From: Cornus controversa
Lineage: Eukaryota > Streptophyta > Magnoliopsida > Cornales > Cornaceae
Assembly: GCA_026545225.1 (NCBI GenBank)
Contig: CM048849.1
Coordinates: 30,080,336 to 30,144,335 of the forward strand
Direction: 5' to 3'
DNA length: 64,000 bases
The stretch's first letter is position 1; the number at the start of each line of letters is the position of its first letter. The notes under the pieces are model-generated. The model was not told the origin of the DNA and made no database searches. It saw only the letters and a program-made list of their open reading frames with translations. Position numbers and translations under genes: made by a program. This document shows positions 47,323-58,611 of the stretch, one piece after another.

Positions 47323-47344
47323 ATTTCAAGTTGATGGTATTTGA

Positions 47345-47570
47345 AGGTAATTTAGATTCTAGTAAGAGAGGGAAGATGGTAGAGAGAGAGAGAGGTGTGA
47401 GATGGAGCACAGAGTAGAGAGAGAAAAGAGTGAAATAAGAAGGAGAAAATAAAAAAAAAGATGTATCAGTTTAGAGTTCTATTTAGGAATGAAATAAAAG
47501 AGAGAGAGAGGAGACAGAATAAGAGAGGAGAGAGAGAAATGAGAAGGGACAATTCAGGGTTACTTTTGTC
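47345..47570. repeat. GA-rich low-complexity tract
   Basis: Repeated GAGAGA and GGAGA runs over about 225 bases on the + strand. No coding content. Confidence 0.8.
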
Positions 47571-47637
47571 CATCAATGTATGAATAAATAAAAGTGGAGC
47601 TTCTTTGTATGATTTTGGAGTGCAAATATCAGCTTCC

Positions 47638-48045
47638 TTTATTAAACTCTAATTAATATACGTACATATATATATATATATATATATAATACAAAATTGT
47701 TAAGAAACTTTTCCACTTTCTTAAAAAATAAAATTAAAATCTCTAAGCTTTTATTTTTCTCCTTAATTGTAGATCATGTTCTATTATATAAGCTGCACAC
47801 ATCCATATTATATCTACATTTTTATTTTTTCTATACATTTTTCTATTTTTTTTATGAATTAACTTCCATTCAATTAAATTAAAATTGTATTAAATGATAA
47901 TCACATCCTATAATTATACACACATTTATATTACCCATTTATTTTAATTAAACTCTAATTATTAATTTATAAATATACACACACACAATTGTTAAGATAC
48001 TTTCCTCTTTCTTAAAAACAAAAAAAAAATCCTATAATTATACAC
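47638..48045. repeat. Second locus of the 306-bp repeat, about 1.3 copies
   Basis: TTATTAAACTCTAATTAATA at 47638 recurs as ATTTATTTTAATTAAACTCT at 47937. The intervening unit matches 42127-42740 through AATGATAATCACATCCTATA. Confidence 0.85.
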
Positions 48046-48200
48046 ACAGTGTGAATAGTTAAGCTTTGCTTGTGGATCCTTTCTTGTGGACTCTGTATTA
48101 CCACTCTCACAAGTTAAATCATTGACTAGGTTAGGTGAGGGAGCCACAATATCTTATGCACGTTCGGGAATGTGTCGGTACCATGACATTTATATGTTAT

Positions 48201-48316
48201 TTAATTATGATTATTATAATGAATAGTGAAAGCAATAACACCTGCATCAACTAAAGTGTTAATTATGATTATTATAATGAATAGTCAAAACAATAACACC
48301 CACATCAACTAAAGTG
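48201..48316. repeat. Tandem duplication of a 58-bp unit
   Basis: TTAATTATGATTATTATAAT starts at 48201 and 48259; both copies end CATCAACTAAAGTG with three or four base differences. Confidence 0.9.
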
Positions 48317-49169
48317 CATCAATGGTAGACATGATACACGATCACTTGTTCTAAGAAGTCACCTGAAAGGGTTAATGAAAGAGAACTTTCCACCAAGAAA
48401 TTATCTTCTTTAGTTTCACTGCAGGTCATAGAAGGTTTCTCAAACAATGGCAGTAGTATTCACCACCCTTAGAATGGTAGATATATATCAGAAATGAGGA
48501 ACTATTTAACTGTACAGTGGGTATGCAGGCAAAATCAAAATTTAAGTATAATTTTCCAATCAGCATGCTTAAAAAATATGGCCATGAAGAGGATCATCCT
48601 TAGGAAAACAAACCTGGAGTGCATGTTATAATTACAGCAATTTGAAACTCTTCAATGGCATTTTCTATTTAGATCAAAAACACCGGTTTCTATTAAATAT
48701 ACAGAAGTACAAATCATATAAGAGGAATAAAGAAAGAAGGTAGAGGAAGACAAAGGATCAAAGTACCTAAAAATCCAAATGTTTTGGAATACGCTTATCT
48801 CATGATGTTAACATTGACATTTTTTTTAATTTTTTTTATAATGTAAGTCAGTATTATAAAAGGGGAGAAACATCCCATGGAGGAACAAGAAAAGTTGCTT
48901 AAGCAACAACATAGAATCAACAAGTTACAAGAGAAATGGAACAAGCTAAGCACATGCAACAAGGAACAACATCATGATCAAAGCCTTCATCAACTAAATG
49001 ACAATAGAAGAACCGATATATGAATTAACAGCATAACATCACCAGCATAGGTAGGGGAGTGATTAGTGAGAAGAGGAACCTAGTTCCCATGGATATAATC
49101 GAGTGGTTTCCTTGCTGGTCTGATTGAGGAGCTGGGGAGGTTTCATGATGCACCTAATACTCTAGCTGA
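48317..49169. other. Non-coding spacer
   Basis: No recognised coding motif or repeat boundary. The last part (from about 49040) could be degenerate LINE 3' sequence leading into 49170-49350. Confidence 0.5.
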
Positions 49170-49350
49170 TTTGCAGCCTCAAGTTGCAGCTAAGGGGTCT
49201 TAACTGAATTGTTTCAATGATTGAGTTGATGATGGCAGAAGTTGATGAAGCTTTGTCTTTAAAACATTTTTAATTTCTTTCTTTCCAAATACAATAAATG
49301 CAGCCTGCCAGAATGAGTCTATTTGAGAGGAACTTAAGAGAATGATCCCA
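49170..49350 (-). mobile_element. LINE (L1-type) ORF2 C-terminal fragment
   Basis: The - strand reads WDHSLKFLSNRLILAGCIYC, IWKERN, then FKDKASSTSAIINSIIETIQ and LRPLSCNLRLQ, with one in-frame stop after KERN. The pattern LAxxIYxIWxERN is the conserved C-terminal part of plant L1-type LINE reverse transcriptases, after the zf-RVT region. It is a short dead piece. No poly-A tail or upstream RT domain is visible. Confidence 0.65.
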
Positions 49351-49375
49351 ATAAATGCAGCCTAACATGGACATT

Positions 49376-49495
49376 GCCTTGGCTTGTCAAGTGGATTAGT
49401 GCCTATGCTTTGCAACCTGGACGCCCAAGTTCGATTCCCTTCCCTGCTAACTACTAACCCTCTAACATTGCCAAGATAATAAAAACAAAAACAAG
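49376..49495 (+). repeat. Probable tRNA-derived SINE or tRNA-like fragment
   Basis: TTGTCAAGTGGATTAGTGC matches a polymerase III A box region and AAGTTCGATTCCC a B box about 42 bases later. The segment ends in AATAAAAACAAAAACAAGG, an A-rich tail. It does not fold as a complete tRNA by eye, so a SINE is more likely than a functional gene. Confidence 0.45.
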
Positions 49496-49773
49496 GAAGA
49501 TGCTTATTCTACAACCATCAAGAGTTTCAGCAATAGCAAAATTCACGTTCTCAGCGAGCTTTGAATTAAGTTTCTTTCAATTTCAAATCTAATACGCTTA
49601 TTCAGTGCTACCAAACATAGCTATAAATTCAATTATCACATAACAATCTCTCTCTCTCTCTCTCCACAAAGCCAAAACCCAATTCCTCCCACTCTAGCAT
49701 TTTCTTTCTTTGTGGTTGAGAAAGATTTTGATTGAAATACTGATAGTTTGATTAAAGAGAAATAAAATTCCTC

Positions 49774-50136
49774 TTATTTTTGAAGTGGAACAAGCAGAGA
49801 TTCTAGCAAATTCAAATGGAACAACACTTGACCATGTTGCCTTACATTTACTACAGTCACAATGGCATCATTAGTACCGATAGTAGAGGTAGGAATTGTA
49901 TATCCATTCTCAACAGACATCCATACTCTCTCACCTTGGGATTTGAGAAAAGCTTTCATGCGAGAGTTTGAAAAAATATAATTTGAACCATCAAACAAAG
50001 GAGTTCGCTAAATCGATCCACCCTTTTTCATACTAGATTCCATAATGAGTTTTAAAAACAAAAATACTTTTTGATTTTAAAAATTACTTTCGCAAAAAAC
50101 TAATAACAAATTAGAGAACACTACTCTGATACCAAT
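49774..50136 (-). mobile_element. Ty1/copia gag start and primer-binding site, broken
   Basis: The - strand reads FDGSNYIFSNSRMKAFLKSQ and VWMSVENGYTIPT, the N-terminal gag signature of plant copia elements (FDGTNYxxWKxRMxAFL). Just upstream, TTGGTATCAGAGT (50124-50136, - strand) is a primer-binding site for initiator tRNA-Met beside the LTR end at 50137. No pol of this element is present. Confidence 0.8.
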
Positions 50137-50564
50137 TGTGAGTTACGCGGTGCGAAAATGGCTGTGAAAGCTTGTTTTAAAACCTAGAAGGGTGTGATTA
50201 GGTTTACTCAATTTTTGCTTAATCTTTCAGATTATCCAATTTTAAGTCCAATTAAAATCTAAGAAATCTCACAAAGCAAGTAAGTAAAATAAAGTGCAGT
50301 AAAGTAAACGAATGCACCAGATATATATGGAAAACCGAGATCGGGAAAAAATCACAGGTGAAACTTTGTAGCCCTGGAGAACCAAATCCATTATCGTCGA
50401 AACAAGGTATAACAGACTTTGTCCAGAACTCACAACCACTCCACTCTGATAAAAACTTGATGCAAAATACCTCAGCCTTACTTTTGCGACTCGCTCGTCC
50501 AATTACTGCAGACTCCCAGCTAACGTCACAATCCTTGTAAAAGGGTAACTGGAAGACTACGAAT
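50137..50564 (-). repeat. 5' LTR remnant of the copia fragment
   Basis: On the - strand it ends CCGCGTAACTCACA next to the primer-binding site. The upstream end is not found, because the sequence changes to a gypsy LTR at 50565. Confidence 0.6.
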
Positions 50565-52169
50565 TGTAGAGACTTGGACGAATTTTGACCGGTTTGCATT
50601 TTTTGTGTCATAATTGCCAAAAGTGCATTTGAAGTGATGTTAAGCATGTTTCAAGCATGGGAAACATGTTTGGTAAGTTTGACTTTTTGGTCAAACAAGG
50701 GTTTGGGATATGGTCCGGGTGGTCCTGGGAATCTAGAAAATTCTGAAAAAATATTTATTTTTGAGATTGGCTTAGATGAAATTTTTAAAGAGTTAAGGAA
50801 GTGATTTCAAGGCCGTAGGAGTTTTTAAAATTGAAAAGAGAGGCCGGGAGGGTAAGTTAAGTGGCTTGAGGGTGTTTCAGTCATTTCGCACACCAAGATA
50901 TTTTATATATCAGTGGCTGAGGGGCTCCAGACATATCTCATAGCTATTTATCTCTCTAAACCCTCCCATCTTCTTTTGTCTCCCTTCTTTCTATATTTCG
51001 AACTCGTTCTGCTTAGATTTGAGACTCGTCGAAGGAGGAAAGTACGTAGGGGATGGCTAGGGCTTCTATTTGAACCGAACATCTTCATGTTTTGAAAAGT
51101 TAGACCTTGGTCAGAATCTTGGAGATTGCTTGGAAAACTTTCAAATTTGAGGTAGGGATTCTCCTTCTTGCCTAGTTGTTGATTCTAAGGTTTCGGGTGA
51201 AACGATCAAGTGAGGGTTGTGTATTAAATGGATGAGAGTGGTGAGAGGGGTGGGAATTGAGGTTTTCTTCTTCCCTTGAGTCTCTTCTATGCTATTTTGA
51301 TATGCCTTATGATGTATATACCATAAGGGACATGTATGTGCCAATATGTGAAAATGAGAGAATGTATACTTATGTGCTAAGTTTTGTGGGCATATGCAAC
51401 TATGTGAGGTGATGAACATATATGTAATTATGTGTTGGTAATATGATGTAAGATGCATGTTAAATTTACTTGTGGAGAATGTATGCATTGTGTATAGCAT
51501 GATTAATATATGCTAATTTGGGGATTTTAAGCATATGTGATTTATGTGTTAGGGTTGGCATGCATAAGTAATTATATGTGTCGTTGCATGGAATGGAATG
51601 CATGCTACGTGCTCTTATAACTAGCTTATGCATTGAGAAGCATGAAAATAAAATGTTTGATCTATATATGTTCGAAATGCATATGTGGGGTTATTGTGAG
51701 GAAACGGAGGAAATGGATCGTGCTCGGAGATGGTCGGAAATGTCTAATCACCTAGAGCCAATTCGTACTCGATGACAGTCAGAAATGTCTAATCACCTTG
51801 AGTCCATTCATACTCGGCGATGGTCGGAAATGTCTAATCACCTTGAGTAAATTCGTATTTGGTGACGGTAAAAAATTGTCTAATCACCATTGGGCAAACC
51901 AAAATATTACCCTGAAAGCAAGACATTGGCATAATATATCAAAGTCATGAGATGGTTATGGGAGGAGTCCCAAGTCATATGATCTGTCGAAATGGTCTAA
52001 ATCATGTTAGGGTATCGGGTTGAGTCCGAGAGGTAGATAAGGTTATGATTTGCTTACATTGTTATTTGTGAAGCATGATACGTGTTTTAATGCATTCTTA
52101 TATACGCAATGCTTGTGAATGAATGTTGCAAATGTTAAATGATACATGTGATGTAGTGGCATGCATTGA
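50565..52169 (+). mobile_element. Gypsy LTR fragment related to the LARD-like LTRs
   Basis: Begins TGTAGAGACTTGGACGAATT, like the LTR at 22274. Further in it shares with the reverse complement of the LARD LTR the block GGGTATCGGGTTGAGTCCGA..GCTTACATTGTT and a minisatellite of the same type. It stops at 52169, where the copia LTR begins, so its 3' end is missing. Confidence 0.65.
51722..51895. repeat. 45-bp minisatellite, same theme as in the LARD LTRs
   Basis: AAATGTCTAATCACCTNGAG with CATACTCGGCGATGGTCGG recurs at about 51738, 51784 and 51829. Its reverse complement resembles the 44-bp unit at 12512-12735 (ACTCCAAGGCGATTAGATAG). Confidence 0.8.
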
Positions 52170-53967
52170 TGTAGGTCAGTGTCGAGTTAAACCTAGGTGG
52201 GTGGGGTATTCCTACTAAGCCGTTGGCTGGCACATGCAATCACACAATTTGATAGACATACAAATTTATAGAGGAAACCCCAAGGTGGGAAAAAACCTCT
52301 TCGAACTAAGCTCCACTATGTCTGAAAGGATAGTATAGTAATTCTCTCAATCACTCTCTCACTGACTCAACTCACAACATAATTCGCTCCATCACTCATC
52401 CAGTTCACAGCCTCCCTAGGCCTGAACCATTCTTATCAAATCTCACAACAGCTTTTTTGCTCTCAATCCCAACTTAGGCTTTCCAAAGCCCAATCTATCT
52501 CACCTCAATCTCACCACAATCACTCACACTCCCCGCGTCCTATGTATCCCAATACTTTGACTATACATAGTGATAGTGGAGTCAGTTCGATGTCTTGAGC
52601 AGCGGCAATGATCTTCAAACTTTGTATTTAGGTCTTCAAAGGTTAATCTTCAAATCTTCAAGCTCTACAAGTTGGTCTTCAAAGTTCATCTTGATAATTG
52701 AAATGGTCACTTGACTTTTTGGCGAAAAATGATACTCGAACTTCTTCAAAGATAGGTCTTCAATAAGTACACCTTTGAAGGTGTAGTTGGAATGGACTTG
52801 TAGAAGACACTCTTTCAATTACTCTCAAACTCAGCTTCTTGAAAACTCTTCATTAGCTTGATATTCTTCATGAGCAACTATTCTTACTATTTTTAAATTT
52901 TGAACATGTTCTAATGATATAAACATAACTGCAACTAGGGTAGAAGTTAGTAGCATAAGCAGTTTAAAAGATAGGCAGCATGTTCACCAAATAATGGACA
53001 GCAAGTTCAACAATTTGAGCAACAATTTTCAGCATAAAAAATCAGAAGTGAAGAGCGACTTTTAGCATCAGAAATCAGCAAGTGACCAGAAATTTTCAGC
53101 ATTAAAAACTCAGGAATTTCAGCATTAAAAACTCAGCAATTTCAACACTAAAAACTCAGCAATTTCAGCATTAAAAACTCAGCAAGTGAACAACAACTTT
53201 CAGCATTAAAAACTCAAAAATTTCAACATTAAAAACTCAGTAATTTCAGCATTCAAAATGAGCAAGTGAACAGCAACTTTCAGAATCAAAAATCGGCAAG
53301 TGAACAACAATTTTCAGCATTAAAAACTCAACAATTTCAAAACTAAAAGCTCAGCAATTTCAGCTTTCCCCTAACTTTTATCTCTAAAATGTATATATAT
53401 ATCAGCCGTACTTTCATCACTTGACCTAATCCTTCTATATCAATATATATGACAGCCCCTACAAACCTCTTCTATTAAGACCCTAGTAAAATAGTATCTA
53501 CATCAGCCGAAAACAAAGGGTCTATCCAAACACCTTTTCTTTTTAATTACAAAACTAACACCCTATTTTTTGTTTATCTTTCACCAATTTTTTGAATCTC
53601 TTATATCTCTCTTTGTGGGTCACTTATTCAAGACACATATCATCACCTCATATATATCTATATCATATGCAATGGTGCTTTCAACAATCAGCCAAAAACA
53701 ATGGGTCTCCTTTTTCCTTTAATTCCCAAATCACTCTTGCACTTTATTGCTCTAGAATTAATTTTTAAAATGTCCTTACAATTTAAATACCCAGCATGTC
53801 CCTGCAATTAGGTTAGTGCATATATAAAATAATAACAGGATAAATGAATAAATCATGAATAGCGAACCCAAAATTTATTATTCAAAGAAAAATGAAACTA
53901 ATGCCCTTGTAGATCCTTTTGACATTAAAACTTGGGCAAACTTGCTCATGGGATTTCTGAACCATCA
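52170..53967 (-). repeat. 3' LTR of the copia element
   Basis: Matches the right LTR from about 52225 onward, including GGAAACCCCAAGGTGGGAAA, a 25-bp repeat array and the end GAACCATCA. The outer border is set at TG (52170) after the ATTGA flank and is less certain than the inner one. Confidence 0.75.
53010..53365. repeat. Array of about 25-bp units in the left copia LTR
   Basis: AAAAACTCAGCAATTTCAGC and AAATCAGCAAGTGAACAGCA alternate about 14 times. The sister array is at 57365-57740. Confidence 0.85.
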
Positions 53968-53983
53968 ATCTCCCCCTTTTGCC
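53968..53983 (-). other. Polypurine tract of the copia element
   Basis: GGCAAAAGGGGGAGAT on the - strand immediately precedes the LTR start TGATGGTTC. Confidence 0.85.
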
Positions 53984-54070
53984 TTTTAATGTCAAAAACC
54001 TAATCTGTTAACCTAACTTCTTTCTCCCCGTTTTTTATAATGAAAGGTAATAGGGCGGTAAAATAGAAAG

Positions 54071-55144
54071 CTAGTGGGGAGGAAGGGTGAATGTTCTGTC
54101 ATGTAGTGAACCACCCCAATCTATGTCTGGAAATGCTTTAAGGTATAGGTCTGAAAATGAAGTGTAAGGTAATCCAAGATTAGCTATGCCTTTATCATAC
54201 GTTGAAATCCTTTTGGCAATCTTTAAGTGTGAGAATTTTGAAGCACTTTGAAATTTTGTAGCAAACATGTGATTAGGTCTAAAAGCAGTGAAGTGCAATG
54301 AACTTTTAAATATGGAGCTATCAATGCTAGTGAGAATGCACTTGCTAGTAGTAATTGATTTGGAGTTTTTCATATTACCATTATTCATTTTAGTACACTT
54401 GCATGCAATGTGAGTGGTATTTTCATGAATGGTGTACACATTACTAGAAGCTCTAGATGCAAAAAGAATGTTCTTTCCAGATAGTTTGTCAATAACTTTG
54501 TAATCATCTTTATAAAAAAGAACTAGATTATCATTGTCACAAAGTTGACTGACACTTAGCAAATTATGTTTAAGACCATCTACATAGAACACATTCTCTA
54601 ACTTAGGCATTTCTTTGGTTTCAGGTATTGTGCCTCTTCTAACTATTTTTTCTTTCTTATTATCACCAAAGATGATAGGGCCACCATAACATTTTTAAAA
54701 ATAACTAAATTTGATTTTGTCTCCTGTCATGTGCCTAAAACACCCACTATCTATATACCACTTGGTATTAGCACTAGAAACTTTCAAAGAGGTGTACACA
54801 AACATGCTTATAGAGTTCAATTTCTTTGGAATCCACATCATTTTAGTTTTCACAGAGCCTCTTGATGATTTAGGTGCATGGTGCAAGTGAGCATCGATTT
54901 TTTTAATATACATGGGTTTCAATTTCATATATTTGGGGCATGCATTGATCCTAGAGACATATTTAGCCTGAGATTGATGATAAGAATTTAACAATAACTC
55001 ATATTTAGGTCTAGTAGTAACATCTATGAAAGGATCTGAAGTGTAGATACCACCATTTTTAGCTTTGACGAAAATTAAATGAGTTTTGTTTGATTGTACC
55101 TGAGTGGCTTTGTCATCATTAAAACCAATACCTGTCTTGCCCAA
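54071..55144 (-). pseudogene. Protease and start of integrase (copia fossil)
   Basis: KWYIDSGCFRHMTGDK near 54750 is the copia aspartic protease active site (D-S-G). Downstream, ENVFYVDGLKHNLLSVSQLC (near 54590) is the conserved block at the end of protease. The region toward 54070 is the gag-pre-integrase segment (KRISTYDKGIANLGLP area). The family match is clear, but the remnant is broken and pol is not continued. Confidence 0.85.
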
Positions 55145-55339
55145 TTTCTTTCTAGATTGTTCTCAAATTTCATTCATCTTTTGAGATCTCTCTTCTAAAA
55201 ATATTTTAAGTTCTAGTTTGCACCTCTTTGTACTCCAACTAGCTTCTTGTGACATATTTTTGGTAAGGTAGCAAACAATTAGAGAAATAGAACATAGGGT
55301 GGACAATTTTACCCTTATATGATTGATGAGTAGCTCCTT

Positions 55340-56455
55340 TCATTTATGCAGTTCTAGATTGACCATTTTCAACTGTTTCTTCTGAGTGCTGCACTTTTGG
55401 GCCAATCTTTCACATTCTGCAAGGACTTCATCAATCTTAGGATCCTTTTCTTCTTCAGATTCTGATTGATTAGTTTCTGATTCTTGAACTGCCATAAATA
55501 GATAAGTTTCTTCATCACTCTTATTTGATAGATCTTGTTGCTCCTCCTCTGAACTTGAAACCCCACCAATGTAAAGAGCCTTTTTATTGCTCTTTCCTTT
55601 GAACTTTGGTGCATCATAATACTTGTGCTTCTTTTTTTTGGGAGCATTAGGATAATTCGCAATGTAATGTCCTTGTCTTTCGCATCGAAAACAATTTTGG
55701 CCTTGTAGTTGCCTGGACTTCTTTCTCATCTTGAACTTTCTAAATTTTCTCGCAACATATGCTATTTCATCTTCAGACTCTTCTGAGCTTAATCCTTACT
55801 TACTAGAAACTTCAACTTCCTTAGCTTTTAGAGCTGGTTCATTCCTTGATACTGAGGGAGGTCCAATTCTCATCTCATAAGCAGTGAGAGATGATTTTAG
55901 CTCATAAATGAACATTCTGGAGATATCTTTGTCTTCTATTATAGTAACCTTAGGATTGAACCTTTCAGTCATGGTGCACCGTATCTTTTTGCACACCGTT
56001 TTATCTTCGATGTCTTCATCAAGGGCTCTCATATCATTGACAACTTCCTTAATTCTGAAGAAATAATCAGCCACGGTTTCTTTCTCATCCATCTTGATAC
56101 CGTCAAATTTAACTTGATGAAGTTAAATCTTATTTTCTTTGATGGTGTTGCTTCCTTCGTGTGCAGTTATCAAAGAGTCCCAAATTTCCTTTACACTTGT
56201 GCAATTCTTGACTCTTGTGAATTCTTGCTTTTGTAATACCTTGTATAAGGCATTTCTAGCCTTTCCATCAACTGATTTTGCCAACTTATCGGCTGCTGAG
56301 AGGTTTGTAGGGTCAAGAATGACAACGCCTACCAATGTAGCATGCCAAATGCCGTAAGAGATAGATAATACGCAGGCCTCCATTTTAATCCTCCAAGTGT
56401 CAAAACTTGTGCCATCAAAAATAGGAGCCTTGTGGGTAGAGCTGTCTTCAGCCAT
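55340..56455 (-). pseudogene. gag remnant (UBN2 type) of the copia fossil
   Basis: The gag start MAEDSSTHKAPIFDGTSFDT is at 56455, with FDTWRIKMEACVLS typical of copia gag, then IWDSLITAHEGS and a block ending in VADYFFRIKEVVNDMRAL. A CCHC zinc knuckle, CFRCERQGHYIANYP, lies near 55690-55650, followed by a Glu/Ser-rich tail. Broken. Confidence 0.88.
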
Positions 56456-56504
56456 ACTTAAGATCTTTACTGCCTGTGGTTAAACTAGGAAATGCATACT
56501 TGTG

Positions 56505-56516
56505 TTCTGATACCAA
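56505..56516 (-). other. Primer-binding site matching initiator tRNA-Met (copia element)
   Basis: TTGGTATCAGAA on the - strand, four bases after the LTR end AAGTTCA at 56521. Confidence 0.85.
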
Positions 56517-57364
56517 TTAATGAACTTAGAGGGGGAGGGGGTGAATAGGTTCTTTGATTTTACTTCCTAATATTGTAAGTTTGGCTGACACAAGGAATCA
56601 AATAATTTGATGGACACTCAGATTTATAGAGGAAACCCAAGGTGGGAAAAAATTCTCTTCGAACTAAGCTCCACTATATTTAAAAGGATAGTACAGTAAT
56701 TCTCTCAATCACTCTCTCACTCACCCAACTCATAACATAGTTCGCTCCAGCACTTACCCAATTCACAGTCTCCCTAAGCTTGAACCACTTTCACCAAATC
56801 TCATAACAACTTTTTCGCTCTCAATCCCAACTTAGGCTTCCCAAAGGCCAAGCTATCTCACCTCAATTTCACCACAATCATTCACACTCCCCGTGTCCAA
56901 AGTATCCCAATACTTTGACTATACATAGTGATAGTGGAGTCAGTTCGATGTCTTGAGCAGCAACAATGATCTTCAAACTTTGTATGTAGGTCTTCAAAGG
57001 TCAATCTTCAAATCTTCAAGCTCTACAAGTTGGTCTTCAAAGTTCAGCTTGATAATTGATATGATCACTTGACTTCTTGGCAGATAATGATACTCGAACT
57101 TTTTTAAAGACAGGTCTTCAATAAATACACCTTTGAAGGTGTAGTTGCAACGGACTTGTAGAAGACACTCTTTTAATTACTCTCAATCTCAGCTTCTTGA
57201 AACTCTTCATTAGCTTGATATTCTTCATGAGCAACTATTCTTGCTATTTTTGAATTTTGAACCTGTTCTAATGATTTAAACATACCTAAAACTAGGGTAG
57301 AAGTTCGTAGCATAAGCGGTTTAAAAGATAGGCAGCATGTTCACCAAATAATGGACAACAAGTT

Positions 57365-57740
57365 TATCAATTTGACCAACAATTATCAGCATAAAAAATC
57401 AGCAAGTGAACAACAACTTTCAACATAAAAATCAGCAAGTGAACAGCAATTTTCAGCATTAAAAACTCAGCAATTTCAGCATTAAAAACTTAGAAAATTT
57501 CAACATTAAAAATCAGTAAGTGAACAACAACTTTCAGCATTAAAAACTCAACAATTTCAACACTAAAAACTCAGCAATTTCAGCATTAAAAACTCAACAA
57601 TTTCAGCATTAAAAATGAGCAAGTGAATAGCAACTTTCAGCATCAAAAATCAGCAAGTGAAAAGCAATTTTCAGCATTAAAAACTCTGCAATTTCAACAC
57701 TAAAAGCTCAGCAATTTCAGCATTAAAAACTCAGCAATTA
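57365..57740. repeat. Array of about 25-bp units in the right copia LTR
   Basis: Same units as 53010-53365 (AAAACTCAGCAATTTCAGCA, AATCAGCAAGTGAACAGCA), about 15 copies with mixed order. Confidence 0.85.
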
Positions 57741-58611
57741 TTTGGACAGAAATATACAACAATATTTGAACAGCAAATACAACACCAAAATTCATTTTCA
57801 TTAAGAGAGCAAATCAGCAACATTAATAATTTTGGCAGCAAGTGACATGATCGGAAAAACAAAATTTTCAACTGAATTTCAAGCAACACAAATTTCCAAC
57901 AGAGCATATTTTCTCTGGCAAAAAAAAAATTCAAAGATAAATCAAAATCAACCACAAGCATCTTAGATATATGAAATGGAAGAACAGAAGTTTGAAAAGG
58001 ATTATACCAATTTTTATTTTGTAATTCTGTTCAATTGATTTAGCTAAAGATGATGAAGCCCAGTAGAATAAAAAAATTGATGAATCTGGGTTTCATGCTT
58101 TTGAATAAATGAGGCTTATACAAACGGTCTGCAGTTGTAGATCAGTAATCACGGACGAACATGTGAAGATCATGCACTGTTTGAGAACTTGAAGCAGCTA
58201 TTTAAAGTCTTGAAGCTACCGTTGAAGTCTTGAAGATGTCGGCATCTATGGAAGCTCTCAACCCACTTTTCTCTTTGTCTCTTTATATATTTTCTTTCTT
58301 TGTTGCTCTCCCATTTTTCTTTAGCCAGTGCCGCTGCTAGCTACCCTTCTTCTGTATCACTATTCTTACAGTCCCTTTCCCTCTCTCATCTCTAGGTTTT
58401 CTCCTATCTTCCTCATATCAGACCCTCTCTCATTTTTGCAGTGCCTCACTTTTCTTTGTTCTTCTTTTTTTTCATTCAGTTGCACACAGTTTCTCCACAC
58501 TGTTGCATTTTTGGTGCCTCACTTATCTACCCCTAACTTTTATCCCTAAAATGTATATATATATATCAGCCGCACTATCATCACTTGACCTTATCCTTAT
58601 ATATCAATATA

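Noticed and set aside
49380-49450. A tRNA gene
   Set aside because: A and B boxes are present but no full cloverleaf or acceptor stem pairing can be traced, and an A-rich tail follows. SINE is preferred.
51141-51500. 119-residue frame on the - strand
   Set aside because: It lies in a gypsy LTR, has no domain, and its His/Tyr/Thr richness comes from ATATGTG words.
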